This document shows, piece by piece, positions 1 to 11,135 of a stretch of 64,000 nt of DNA; positions within the stretch are counted from its first letter, which is position 1; every line of letters begins with the position of its first letter. The DNA is taken from positions 47,461,210 to 47,525,209 of the forward strand of contig CM038047.1 in assembly GCA_021397845.1 (NCBI GenBank), read 5' to 3'. The translations under genes and the position numbers were made by a program. The notes beneath the pieces were generated by a model. That model saw nothing but the letters and a program-made list of their open reading frames with translations. It did no database searches and was not told the origin of the DNA. The DNA is from Areca catechu (lineage: Eukaryota > Streptophyta > Magnoliopsida > Arecales > Arecaceae).

Positions 1-365
1 CACTTGGTGTGCCAAGGAGTTTTTCTGCATGCCAAGAGTTGAAGTATTGACACTTGACTTCCCAGGTGTCGACACTTGGTTCTGAAAAGTTCACAATTAA
101 GTACAAATTAATCCAAAAACACAAGTGTTGAATATAAAACTTAAAATCGATGTAAATAACAATAAATGAACTCTTTTAAGCCCTTTTTGCATGGAGAAGA
201 CTTCTCAAATCATGAAATATGCTTCGTGCCACAGCATGCCACGATATTTTAATTTTGAGAATTTGAGGTGCTTGTTTCCTAAAAACTCATAACTAGAAAT
301 AACATTAGTACACAATATGTACTCAACGTTTTGTTATTCATCAAAATCACTAGGTGGAGCCAACA
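1..365 (-). repeat. 3' LTR (partial) of the SIRE-like Copia
   Basis: Collinear with about 8899-9263, with scattered substitutions. Ends at 365 in CCAACA, which reads TGTTGG on the element strand and is the canonical TG start. The rest of the LTR is beyond the window. Confidence 0.9.
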
Positions 366-379
366 ATCTCCTCCTTTTT
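366..379 (-). other. Polypurine tract of the SIRE-like Copia
   Basis: On the minus strand an A/G run (AAAAAGGAGGAGAT) lies directly against the TG start of the 3' LTR, which is the position of the plus-strand primer in LTR elements. Confidence 0.8.
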
Positions 380-1014
380 GATGATGACAAAACCTTGAGT
401 ATCTCAACATTTAATTTCAAATTTCAGATTTGATAATTCATGAATATGATTTCAAGCTATTACACCCATAACTTCATAGTTAAGAAGGATGAATCTCCCC
501 CTTAGTTAGACAATTCTAATCATAACAAGTAGAATATTGGTATCAGATCTATGTAATATTGGTATCAGATCAAATTTAAAATTTATAAAAATAAAGATTA
601 TACTCTCCCTTTTTATCAATCATTAGAAAAAGGGAGTAAACTCCCCCTCAAAACGAGCATGGAGACAAAAAGTAGTAGAGTATCAGAGTTGATTCAAGAG
701 TTAATAGGTATCATAGCCAAAATGTGTATCTATCAAGTAAATGTAAACAATCAAGCTATCAAGATCAATCATAGTGATTCACAAATTGTAAATATCATAA
801 TGCATATATATATATATGTCAAGTAATATTTTCAGTACAAAATTGCTGACTCATCAGCAACACTAAAATAAACAAAATACATCATGAGACATAAATCATA
901 AGTAACATGAGTTATAAATAGCATACAACACAATAAACATCTGTGAGGCTAATCCTCATCAGATGGGATCTCAAAGATATAGGACCTGTAATCCTAAACC
1001 TATGGGCTAGACCA
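380..1014 (-). other. AT-rich noncoding 3' region of the Copia element
   Basis: This stretch lies between the extra ORF and the polypurine tract. It is AT-rich, has a short TA microsatellite near 806-820, and shows no coding remnant that I recognise. Confidence 0.6.
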
Positions 1015-2571
1015 CTAGGAGTTTTCAAATACCACGACTCCGAGTCCTAGTAGAAGGTCCAAAACAGGGTACAACCCTAGAAGCTCTAGTAGAGGGAGGG
1101 GAAGAGTCTTAGCAGGAGTGACAAAGACTGGATCAGTGGAGACAGGTGTGCCAGTCGAATCAGTGGGAGGAATAACAGGAGACTGTAGCTCTCGGCTGAC
1201 TACATCATATCCATCTACGCCATCACCACTGTCACTAACACTGTCGTCATCAATAACAACAGTATCTTTGTCCTCAATGCCATCAGCATGGTCACCACCA
1301 TCAATAGTGTCATCATGTCCATTTTGGTGGTCATCGGGATCATCATCATCACTAGCATCAGGAGGTAGAGCTGCAGGTGCTGCTGGAGGTAGAAGGGATC
1401 TCAGTAAGTCCTCAATACGAGCAAAACCCTCCTCCATAGTCTGACGAATCTCAGCATGCTCCATGGTAGTGTGTGCTCGAAGACCCTCAATCTCGATGCA
1501 TAACTGGGTCATGCGGACACCCAATCCAATCATCTCACTCCGGAGATCTGTGAACTGCTATCTCGCATGCTCCTCAAAGGATATGTCCATAGAAGGTGGA
1601 GGAGCACCCGAAGATGTAGCTGTCGGAGTCATCGGCTCTGCCTCTGATGCATGAGCAGCCTGAGGAGGTGAACTAACTAGCCTTGATGGCCCAGCCTCTG
1701 CCTCTCGAATCTCGTCCTCCTCATCTGGCTCCTGGCTAGACTCTCTCCGAACCCACCAACCTGCGACCAGTCTGTATCCCATGCGATGTAGTGACCTCTC
1801 GTCATGGACGTCTGTGTGCAGAATCTCCTTGGGATCTCCCCCTCCAAGGATACTCCACAAGCTCTAAATAGTCTGGTCAGCCCCATACCGTAGGGTAAAC
1901 AGTGTCATCGCTGGGTCGCAGCATCTCTCATTTGTACTAGCATCATGGATGGTATATCGACCTGAGTCCTCTGAGTCAAGCATACCATCAGCATCAGCTC
2001 TCTCTCGTGATGAAGTCAAAGCGCCTAGTCTTCAGAAGCAATATCCGAGCTGTAATATGGTGCAGAAGGTGCATCTCCACTGAAAGCTAGTTTGCGGTGA
2101 TCACCATCACTCCGCGAACATCCTCACGCTCAAGAATGCACCTAAAGGTAGCCTCTCTGTTCTCTACAAGGAAAATACTGATACCATAATGGGGAATCTG
2201 CCAAACCTTGCTCAGAAGCTCCTCAGTCAAAAGAATCTCTACACCCCTGACCGTAGTCCTCCACAGCAATCGGCGACAGCCCAAGGTGCCATAAAACTCA
2301 CGCACTAGATGAGGGTAATACCTTTCCTACATGGTGCAGAAGGGTACCAGTCTTGCATCAGTGAGTGTCTGTCTGATCTGGAAATGTTGTCGGTCGAAGA
2401 ACTCGAGGTCAATCCATCGTCCTGAAGCTACAGCCTTCCCTGCCATCCTCTCAGCAGGGAACCTGGGGTAGCTGAACTATTGGCCTCTCCTATATCATGT
2501 CTAGTCTTGGTCTTCCTCTCAGATCCCTAACTAGGTCTCCTAATAGCTAATCTCTTTCTTGGACCCATCAT
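1015..2571 (-). pseudogene. Extra downstream ORF of Copia element (plant transposon-like protein), broken
   Basis: A degraded ORF in the same sense as pol and located after it. Reading minus from an ATG at 2571 gives a basic start (MMGPRKRLAIRRP) and then a stop. Frames at 2305-2087 include a VREFYGTLG-like segment and VRGVEILLTEE, resembling the N-terminal part of the domain called putative plant transposon protein (Transposase_32-like). The frames at 1860-1558 and 1533-1015 are a low-complexity acidic tail: a short helical stretch, a Pro/Ala segment and Asp-rich runs. Several in-frame stops separate the parts. SIRE-type elements are known to carry an additional ORF here, often called env-like, but I see no signal peptide or membrane segment that would support an envelope role. 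Function unknown. Confidence 0.6.
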
Positions 2572-3488
2572 AATCAAACTGAACAAGAAAGGAAAAAATA
2601 AATAACCTAGGGGTGTATAAGTTTTAATCAGGTTAAGAACATAGGAAAAGGAAACTATGTCTACCTTAGAATACTGGCTTTCAAGAGAAGCAAGAATAGG
2701 TTTTGAAAACTGGGATTAACCAAATTTGAGTTGTAAAATACAAGAAATCGAGGTTGAAATACCTTTAACATAAGAAATCGGGGGTAAAATACCTTTAAAT
2801 ACAAGAAATCGAGGGTTATAAGGACATTTTAGGGTTATAAAACTAATCCCAATATATATAAAATGTATATAAAATATATTTAGGTTGCAAAAATTATATT
2901 CAAAATACAGAAAATATATTTTATAAGGCTAGTGAACTAGGTTTAGCTGAATATGTGGGATTTGGGTTAAAACAAATTAGGGTTTTAGATTAAACAACAA
3001 AGTAGTGAAGATGAGGGTAAAATGTTATGAAAACATCACAAATATTCTTTTCAAAACAAGGAAAATGCAACAAATAGTTTAGAAAACCAGATTTTAGATG
3101 AAAACCATGATTATTTCGGCCAAAAATCAATCGAACAGTGATTTTCTGAAAAATGGATGGAATGAGTGGGAAATCGGCCAAAAATCCATGAGAAAACCAA
3201 GAGAATGCATTCAAGCATGATTCCTTCTAAATGGAATCTTCCAAACGACTAAAAATGTTGAAAAATCCAATCAAAATTCATTGAAAATGGATTGAAAAAC
3301 CTATACCTAGGTTACACAGTTCCAAAACAACAAAAAATGAGAAGGGAAATACCTGATTTTAGTTGGAGCAAATGGGAAATGAGTTGATTTGGATGGAGTG
3401 GAGCTTGGGGGACCACTAGAGCTCGAGAGAAAAAGAGGGAAATCAAAATACAAAGCCCTCGGTCCATCCTAAAAGACAAAAAATTTTC
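2572..3488 (-). other. AT-rich spacer between RNase H and the extra ORF
   Basis: Low-complexity AT-rich sequence with repeated short phrases such as ACAAGAAATCG at about 2730-2815. Isolated reading frames here have no recognisable domain. It probably serves as the leader of the extra ORF. Confidence 0.5.
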
Positions 3489-3621
3489 TCGAGTGTCGAC
3501 ACTTGGGATTTCTCAAGTGTCGACACTTGGGATTTCTCAAGTGTCGACACTTGGGATTTCTCAAGTGTCGACACTTGGTCAGGTGTCGACACTTCGCAAA
3601 ATCCAAGTGTTGACACTTGGC
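3489..3621. repeat. Direct repeat array of palindromic GTGTCGACAC units
   Basis: Four to five direct copies of a ~24-bp unit, each containing the palindrome AAGTGTCGACACTT and a GATTTCTC linker. The last copies are shorter and degenerate. The same core occurs in the element's LTR at 8650-8975, so the internal copy may derive from the LTR. The short open frame across it is only a translation of the repeat. Confidence 0.85.
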
Positions 3622-3746
3622 CAAGAAAGTCCCCAAAAAATATGTAAAAATCTTGAAAAATTCAAGGATGTTTTAAAAGCTTTTGGGACTAAACACAAGT
3701 GATTTTTGACTAAAATAACTTGGGTAAGATAAAATTTGAGAGAGTT

Positions 3747-5572
3747 CTAGGAGAATGGATCAATGATACCTAACTCTCTTCTAATCAGACAAAATCTCTC
3801 TTCACTCAATGGTTTGGTAAACACATCGGCTAATTGATCATCAGTACACATAAATTCAAGTATTATATTAGAGTTTTGTACATGATCTCTTATGAAATGA
3901 TGTCTTATTTCAATGTGTTTACTTCTTGAATATTGCACAGGATTCTTAGTTAGATTGATTACACTAGTATTGTCACATCTTATGGTGTCTTAATTAGTTT
4001 AATGTCAAATCTTCGAGTTGTTGTTTGATCCATAGAATTTGAGCATAACAGCTTCCAGCTGCTATATATTTGGCTTCAGCCGTAGATAGAGCAACTAAAT
4101 TATGTTTCTTGCTGCTCCATGAGATCAATTTACTCCAAAAAAATGATAAGTTCCACTAGTACTTTTACGATCAAGTTTATACCCAGCAAAGTCAGCATCA
4201 GAATAAGCAATCAATTCAAATGAAGAATCTCTAGAGTACCAAAAACCAATTTCAATTGGGCCAGATAGAAATCTAAGTATACGTTTAATAGCCAAAAGAT
4301 GAGACTCTTTAGGATTAGACTGATATCTAGCACATATACAAATACTAAATATGATATCTAGCCTACTGGCAGTAAGATATAACAATGAACCAATCATGCC
4401 ACGATATAATTTTTGGTCTACAGATTTACCTTATCTCATCCTTGTCAAGTCTACAAGAGGAGCTTATAGGAGTATCTAATGGCTTGGTGCTCTCCATCCC
4501 AAACTTCTTGAGTATTTCTTTTATGTACTTGGCTTGGTTGATGAAGATCCCCTCTTTGGTTTACTTTATTTGGAGTCCGAGGAAGAAGTTTAGTTCTCCC
4601 ATCATACTCATCTCGAGCTCACCCTGCATTAACCTTGCAAACTCTTGACAAAGAGATTCGTTAGTAGCACCGAATATATATCATCCATATATATTTGTAC
4701 TACTAAGAGATCTTCATTCTTTTTCTTCAAAATAAAATTTTGTCAACATTATCTCTAGTAAAATCATTTTTGAGCAAGAAAGAACTTAAACGATAATACC
4801 AAGCTCTATGAGCTTGTTTCAAACCGCAAAGCTTTATAAAGTTTGAAAACATGGTTTGGAAATTCAGGATTTTTAAAATCATGTGGTTGTTCAACATAAA
4901 CTTCTTCGATAAAACCATTCAAAAAGGTACTTTTAACATCCATTTAAAATAATTTAAAGTCCATAAAACAAGCAAAAGCCAACAATAGCCTAATTGTCTC
5001 AAGTCTAGCCACAGGAGCAAAGGTTTCATCAAATCAATCCATTCCTCCTAATTGTATCCTTTAGCAACTAGTCTAGCCTTATTTCTTGTAACAACACCAT
5101 TTTCATCAAGTTTGTTTCTAAAACCCATTTGATGTCAATAATTGAAACATTTGAAGGCCTATCTACAAGAGTCCAAACATTATTTCTTTTAAATTGGTTA
5201 AGTTTGTCTTGCATAGCATTTATCCAATTACTATCATTTTCAGCTTTTTCAATAGTCTTAGATTCAATTTGAGATACAAATGCTAAGTAATCATAAATAT
5301 TTCTAAGGGATGAACAAGTACTTACACCTTAGATGGATCACCAATGATAAGTTCTTTTGGGTGTCCATGAGCATACCTTCATTCTTTAGGTAGAGGATCA
5401 ACAATAGATGTGTTTTCATCAACTTGTGCTTGATCTCCTTCATTGTTTTGATCACCTTTTTATTCCTCGGTAGGCTCTTCATTGTTATTCACTTCTTCAA
5501 TTCTTTTAGTACCTATTTCATTAGAATGCACATCTTCTTTTCTAGAAGATTTCTGGTCAGACTCATCAAATA
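3747..5572 (-). pseudogene. Copia reverse transcriptase-RNase H, broken
   Basis: On the minus strand, beginning near 5085, the conserved start of Copia RT is readable (ETFAPVARLETIRLLLA). It is followed by the MDVKSTFLNG segment (about 4950-4890), KQAH, and the YMDD catalytic motif near 4682-4693. Past RT, SRLDIIFSICICARYQ and the RNase H segment AYSDADFAGYKLDRKST occupy 4397-4125. The C-terminal RNase H end (HIEIRHHFIRDHV, DVFTKPL) lies in 3938-3747. The stretch 5572-5086 is the acidic linker between integrase and RT. Multiple stops and frame changes separate these blocks, so no functional enzyme is encoded. Confidence 0.9.
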
Positions 5573-6034
5573 TTACATGTATGGATTCTTCAACAACAAG
5601 AGTTCTTCTGTTGAAGACCATATATGCCTTGCTAGATATAGAGTAGCCAAGATAGACACCCTCATCTGACTTGGCATCAAATTACTCAAATTGTCTTTAC
5701 CAATGAACTTGATGCCATTGTCATCTAAACTAGAAACAATGCACAAAGAAGATTCGAAAGTAACTTTGAAATCCTTGTCACAAAACAAACTAATGCTAAG
5801 CAAGTTATATTTCAAACCATCTACATATAAAACATTATCAATATAAGTAGAAGGGGTGATATGGACTTTACCAATTCCAACAATTTTGCCCTTTTCATTA
5901 TCACCAAATGTCACATTACCACCATTTTGATATACGAGTGATGAGAACTGCTCCACATCTCCGGTCATATGCCTTGAGCAACCGCTATCGAGGTACCACA
6001 TTCTTTTCTTATTGGTTGCAAGGCATACCTGCAA
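5573..6034 (-). pseudogene. Copia protease joined to C-terminal integrase remnant
   Basis: The frame begins with the Copia protease signature WYLDSGCSRHMTG, which holds the DSG active site that cleaves the Gag-Pol polyprotein. It continues through NVTFGDNEKGKIVGIGKV and the region just before integrase. Near 5690 it passes abruptly, in a different frame, into sequence resembling the end of Copia integrase (an RTLVVEESIHVIFDE-type motif when read in the adjacent frame). The integrase HHCC zinc finger and D,D-35-E core that should lie between are absent, indicating an internal deletion of several hundred bases. Confidence 0.85.
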
Positions 6035-6059
6035 TAAAAATCAGGTGGAGACTTTAGGT

Positions 6060-7733
6060 ACCTAAGTCATCTTGGATCCTTTCAGGTTAGTGGTAATGGT
6101 TCCTTTTGGAACCCAGATTTTTTTAACATTACTCAACCTTCTCTTATTGCACATGTAAGATTTATGCCTTATAGTACCACAAGCATAACAGTAATGGATG
6201 ATGATGCAGGAACAAATATTTTTGAAAAACTTTTGTTTCTTTTGAGTTCTAAAACCTAAACCGGCTTTATCAAAAATAGCTTTTGATTATTTAAAATATA
6301 TTTAATCTTTCAGAACTGTATATAAATTTATCAACAAAAGGTTTTAACTTATCAATTTCTTTCTTTATATTTTTTATTTTCATCCAAAATTTTCTTGTTC
6401 TGAATTGAAAAATTTTCATTTGAAATAGAAATGTTCTTCTTTTTCAAACTTCTTTTTCTTTTCAAGAACATTAATCTTATCATTTAAATTTTTATTTTGA
6501 AAAAGTAGGTTATCATTTTCATTTGAAAACTTGTCATTAGCTTTGAGTAAAACTAGATTTTGCCTTTTTAGTTCTTTATGTTTTGATTTTAGTTTTTGAA
6601 TTTCTATAACTAACTCATCAAAAACTTCATGCAGTTCATCAAATGTAAATTCATTTTCAGTTTTAGATAGTACCTCGTCATGATCCGCCATCAGACAGAA
6701 GTTTGCAACTTCTTGCTGTTCTTCTTTAGAGCTGGAATCGTCGCTGTCACTCCAGGTTGCCATCATGGCTTTCTTTCTTAACTTTTTCCTGCTTTTCTTA
6801 AGTAAGGGGCAGTCTATCTCGAAGTGGCCCAGTTTTTTGCATCGAAGTACGTGGGCTGCTCCTTGTCTTTCTCCTTTTCTTTATCTTTGCTTGGCTCACC
6901 TTTCAGAGGTTTCTTCTTGAAGTTGTACTTTTTTTTCATCATGAACTTTCTGAACTTTCTTGCCATAAGAGCTATCTCATCATCTTCATCTTCTTCTTTG
7001 GTTTCATCGCTTGACTCTTCTTTTGCGGTAGATTTGAAAGCGAGGACCTTCTTCTTCTTTTCTACATCCACATTCATCTGTTTCAGGGAGAGCTCATAAG
7101 TCATCAATAAGCCTAATAGTTGCTCGAGGGGTAGAGTGTTGACATCCTTGGCTTTCTTTATGGCCGTCACTTTGGCATCCCATGAAGTCAAAAAAACCTG
7201 AGAAGTTTATTTACAAGTTCACCATTAGATACAATCTTTCCTAAATTTCTCATGCCATTCACAATATTTGTGAATCTAGTATACATCTCACTTATAGATT
7301 CAGTAGGTTCCATCTTAGATATTTCATATGTGTGAATGAGCATGTTAACCTTAGTTTTTTTCACTTGGTGTATACTCTCATGGGTAACCTCAAGTGTGTC
7401 CCAAATCTCCTTAGCGGAGAGAAAATTAGATATTCTATTGAATTCACTAGGATCAAGAGAGCAATACAATAGCTTCATAGACTTTGCATTAAGCTCTATT
7501 TGCTTAATGTCATTCTCATCCCAATCATCTTCCATTTTTGGAGTGAGAATGCTATTAATCAACATAGTAGGATGATAAGGACCTTTTATGATTGTCCTCC
7601 GAAGATTATAATCCATGGCTTGAATGAATATGTGCATGCAAGTTTTCCAATAAGAATAATTCATGCCATTAAATAGTGGGGGATGATTTGAAGCTTGACC
7701 TTCAGCAACACCCATTCTAATTGGGGCTGCCAT
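6060..7733 (-). pseudogene. Copia gag with UBN2-type capsid and CCHC knuckle, broken
   Basis: Starts at an ATG at 7733 (MAAPIRMG), 44 bases inside the primer binding site. Residues 1-181 show the capsid-like region typical of Copia gag (LFNGMNYSYWKTCMHIFI, then KEIWDTLEVTHE). A frameshift at a T run near 7190 moves the frame to 7191-6814, which has a Lys/Glu-rich segment. A further break leads to 6766-6416, rich in Glu, Asn and Lys and predicted coiled coil. The zinc knuckle CX2CX4HX4C (CYACGTIRHKSYMC) lies at about 6190-6149. The product would form the virus-like particle; here it is disrupted. Confidence 0.88.
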
Positions 7734-7776
7734 GATCTTTTACTCAAGATCCTTGAACCTACAAGAGAGTATCGAT

Positions 7777-7788
7777 GCTCTGATACCA
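7777..7788 (-). other. Primer binding site (tRNA-iMet) of the Copia element
   Basis: On the minus strand TGGTATCAGAGC, complementary to the 3' end of plant initiator tRNA-Met, lies 5 bases inside the 5' LTR end. This is the minus-strand DNA primer site. Confidence 0.9.
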
Positions 7789-8442
7789 CTTATTGCCTAG
7801 TAATGGAGCCCAAGAGGGGGGTGAATTGGATCTTTTAAAAATTTAAAGCAATAGTGTGCAGGCCTTATGGTGTTTGTGAGTTATGAAATTGATGCACTAA
7901 GTTATATGCAGCGGAAAGCAATAAATATAGTGCAATAAGTAAAGAGAAAGAGATAGAAGAGACAATCACACACAAACATAAAGTTTATAGTAGTTTGGTG
8001 CAAACCTAGTACCTACATCCACTTCTCAAGCCACCCTTGAAAATTCCACTATAATCTCTCCAAGATTACAGCCGACTTATTTTTTCAAAGGCTCACAAGT
8101 CAAAACCTATGTTGGTTTTATCACCTAGGCTCACCAACAAACCTTTACACTTATTTTGTCTTCGGGCTCACAAGTTAATCCTAGTTAGTTTTATCACCTT
8201 GGCTCACCAACAAACCATAACAACCTTCTTTCTTTCAAGACACCCTTGAAAGCAAGGTCAAAGCAAAAGAGAATTTCAGATATACAATTCAAAATAAACA
8301 AGACAAACTCTCTTCAAAAGTAGAATGGAATCTTTGAGGCTCTAATTGATGATTCTCTTATCTTCTTCTCCTTGAAATATTCTTCAAGCTCTTCTTTGGA
8401 ATGTTGAAATGATAGGCTTATAGACTTTTTCTGGGAATCACT

Positions 8443-8452
8443 CTTTAAATAG
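8443..8452 (-). promoter_or_regulatory. TATA-like box of Copia LTR
   Basis: The minus strand reads CTATTTAAAG. It is placed downstream of the U3 repeat array and upstream of the rest of the LTR, as expected for the U3 promoter. The related solo LTR has a similar TATTTAAAG near 24645-24660. Confidence 0.45.
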
Positions 8453-8649
8453 TTTTTTGAAGTGAAGTTCTTGAAGGAATATTGGCTTTTGAGCTTTTAA
8501 TGGATTTCAATGCTTCAAGAATGAGTTTCGTGAAGCTTAAATACTTCAAAAACTTCTAAAAAATGGTTTGTGACCATTTGAGCTTTGAATCTAGCCATTG
8601 GGAGCTTGAAAAGATACTTCTGCAACTCAGAAAAATAGATCCGTTAGGC

Positions 8650-8975
8650 CTGTCAGAATTCGAGTGTTGATACTTGGTTTGTCAGGTGTCGACACTTGGC
8701 TGTCAGGTATCGACACTTGACTTCCAGGTGTTGACACTTGAACTTTCAAGTGTCGACACTTCAGCTCTAGGTGTGCAGAAAAACACTCCAATGGCCATGT
8801 TCTGGATTTTCAAAAAGTCTCAGGTCTTGAGTCGACATTTGGAAACTTAAGTGTCGACACTTGAGTTTCAGGTGTCGACACTTAAATTCTGGGTGTCGAC
8901 ACTTGCCATGCCAAGGAGTTTTTCTGCGCACCTAGAGCTGAAGTGTCGACACTTGACTTTCCAGGTGTTGACACT
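8650..8975. repeat. Palindromic GTCGACACTTG repeats in Copia U3
   Basis: About ten imperfect copies of a unit centred on GTGTCGACAC, separated by short variable linkers. Several copies have C-to-T changes in GTCGAC, as expected for methylated CpG decay. The position, 200-530 bp upstream of the TATA-like box on the element strand, suggests an enhancer-type array; that function is inference. Confidence 0.8.
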
Positions 8976-9263
8976 TGGTTCTGAAAATTTCATAATTAAA
9001 TGCAAATTAACCCAAAACACAAGTGTTGAATATAAAACTTAAAACCAATGTAAATAATATAAATGAACTCTTTTAAGCCCTTTTTGCATGGAGAAGACTC
9101 CTCAAATTGCGAAATATACTTCGTGCCATAGCATGCCATGATACTTTAATTTTGAGAATTTGAGGTGCTTGTTTCATGAAAACTCACAACTAGAAATAAA
9201 CATTAGTACACAATATGTACTCAACATTTTGTTATTCATCAAAATCACTAGGTGGAGCCAACA

Positions 9264-9756
9264 CCTAGGATCATGCCTCCTCCACTTGAGTATTGATAAA
9301 TAATGAACCAGAAGCGATTAAAACAAATATGAATATTAGCTCATAAATCTAATTATTAATCAACGTTGGAAGAAGTAACATTAATTTCAGGGTTTAAGCT
9401 TATTGACCTAAAGGCGGAGTCTTCTGGACCTTCAACTACATGGGCTTGAGGTCTGGAGGAAGTAGAAGGTTTGCAGAGAGGCTTCTTCTTTTGATTAAAG
9501 CAGTCTCTTGCAAGATGATTTATCTTTCCGTACATAAACAGAACCTTTCAATTGCACCTTGGACAGGCTTGTTGGATCTAGTATTATTAGCTTTAAAGGT
9601 TTTATCCTTGGATTTGAACTGGTTTGGGTTAGGACGGTAAGATTGGTTGACTGGTATTGGTGGTTTGGTTGAAATCTAGGTTTGATTTTGGTTTGATATT
9701 GTTATTGGTCTGGTATTATTGGGTTAGGTTAGCTTGGACATCTAGAATTCTAGTTT
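9264..9756 (-). pseudogene. Copia Y gag, C-terminal half with zinc knuckle (split by element X)
   Basis: On the minus strand an Asn/Gln/Pro-rich linker (PNHQYQSTN, LTQTSSNPR) leads to a degraded zinc knuckle in which GKINHLARDC is clear at about 9560-9500; the first cysteines are altered and stops are present. It is the continuation of the gag half at 26318-26892. Joining the two flanks of element X at the duplicated GCTGG restores one reading frame over the junction, apart from stops. At 9264 it is cut off by the SIRE-like Copia. Confidence 0.7.
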
Positions 9757-9761
9757 GCTGG

Positions 9762-11135
9762 TGTTGCCACCTGGATCGTCGTGACTTACAGCTCTTGCAT
9801 GGCGTCAGGTGGTGGTCTCTTACCGATTGCCTTCCCCCCCTCTCAGGAACTTTTTCTTCTATTTTATGTGAGATATGTCACCCAGACCAAATCTGGGGCT
9901 TCCCTCAGATGTCATTTTCCTGATGCCCCCTTTGGAGAGGGTCTTTCCACCGCCCGCCATCCTTTCCCCTTCTAACTGGTCCTTTGAGGGAGGTCCTCCT
10001 ATTGGGGTTGCTTACCGGCGTGGCACAGAGCTTGTCCCTTCGATGGTGTAGTTCCCCATGGGAGGGGAGGGTGTCGTGTCATTAAGCCCTAAGCCACGGT
10101 GGGATGTTTCTATTCTTGGAAGAACCGTCGGAGCATCGTAGGGCCTGTGGCCTTGATGAAATACTCTACTTGGGGAGGTTCAGGTTTCGTGTCGAGAGGG
10201 TTAAGGCCCCTGGTTGCACGATCGTCGACATGGCGACACGCTACAAGATCTGGGACTTGGAGGTGCATGCCTTGTACAGAGCATGCGGGTGATGCATTGC
10301 AGAGATTGAATTAATGGCGGGGTATGCACCACCTCCCAGAGGTTGCATGTAGATGGGGGCTCCCCTTGCTGTGATTTGAATTTCTATTGATCCTCCCCTC
10401 CTTCATTGCTGGCAGGAATTCTGTCCTCCACAAGGTAGGGATGGGGACCGCTTCAGGAGCCCCACCTCAAGAAGCATGAGCTCGACCCTGGCCGGGAGCT
10501 AGCCTCAGATGGAGGGCTCATCCTATGAGAACGATCCTAGTTGGGAGTTGACCTCGGTAGGAGAGCTCGCCTTGGCAGCATGAGCAAGATTCTGGCCGGG
10601 CTGACCTCGGCAGGAGGGCTCATCTTGGCAGCATGAGCATGACTCTAGCCAGGAATTGATCTCGGCAGGAGGGCTCGTCTTGGCAGTACGAGCATGACTC
10701 CGATCGGGAGCTGACCTCGGTAGGAGGGCTCGTCTTGGTAGCATGAGCATGACTACAGCCAGGAGCTAACCTCGGCATGAGGGCTTGCCTTGGCAGCATG
10801 AGCATGACTTCGATCGAGAGCTGACCTTGGTAGGAGGGCTCGCCTTGGCAACATAAGCATGACTCCGGTTGGGAGCTGACCTCGGTAGGAGGGCTCGCCT
10901 TGGTAGCATGAGCATGACTCCGGCTGGGAGTTGACTTCGGCAAGATGGCTCACCTTGAACGCATGAACATGACTCCGGCTGGGAACTAACCTCAAGAGGG
11001 CTTGCCTGATAGCATGAGCGCGACTCTAGCAGCGCGAGCCTAGCTTGCTGCAATTAGGCACCGCATGCCAGCACTCTGCCCGCATGGCTGCTACCTGCCC
11101 ACATGGCCTCTACATCAGCAGATGCTACCACATCA
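9762..11135 (+). repeat. 5' LTR of element X (1374 bp)
   Basis: Starts TGTTGCCACC and ends CCACATCA. It matches the 3' LTR (13951 onward) except that about 420 bp are missing after position 9816, and its minisatellite has fewer units. A third related LTR lies at 27855. Confidence 0.85.
10471..11045. repeat. ~55-bp minisatellite inside element X 5' LTR
   Basis: About ten tandem units of the type GGGAGCTGACCTCGGTAGGA followed by GGGCTCGCCTTGGCAGCATG and AGCATGACTCCGG. The period of about 55 is not a multiple of three, and the minus strand is open over most of it in all three frames; these frames are repeat translations, not genes. Confidence 0.88.

Larger units (their letters stand above)
1..9263 (-). 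mobile_element. Copia retrotransposon, SIRE/Maximus-like, defective, 3' LTR cut by window edge
   Basis: On the minus strand the order is 5' LTR (7794-9263), tRNA-iMet primer binding site, gag, protease, a remnant of integrase, RT, RNase H, an extra downstream ORF, polypurine tract and 3' LTR (1-365, incomplete). The 365 bases at the left edge match the last part of the 5' LTR, including the shared end CCAACA. Protease-integrase-RT order defines Ty1/copia. Long LTRs and an additional ORF after pol fit the SIRE/Maximus lineage. Frames are broken in several places and the integrase core is missing, so the copy cannot be autonomous. The right end abuts Copia Y gag at 9264; the other end lies outside the window, so no target-site duplication can be checked. 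Confidence 0.9.
7794..9263 (-). repeat. 5' LTR of the SIRE-like Copia (~1470 bp)
   Basis: On the plus strand it begins TGCCTAG and ends CCAACA; its right portion matches the partial LTR at 1-365. It contains a TATA-like box on the element strand and, upstream of it in U3, a palindromic repeat array. Confidence 0.88.

Noticed and set aside
1015..2571. Extra Copia ORF as a viral envelope gene
   Set aside because: No signal peptide, transmembrane helix or cysteine pattern; the readable parts are acidic or resemble a plant transposon-protein domain.
3489..3621. Repeat-spacer look of the GTCGAC array suggested a CRISPR-like array
   Set aside because: The linkers between palindromes are identical, not unique spacers, and the array lies in a plant retrotransposon that also has it in its LTR.
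10523..11053. Several 75-107 aa minus-strand ORFs as possible genes
   Set aside because: They are translations of the 55-bp minisatellite; the same peptides recur in shifted frames and in the other LTR.
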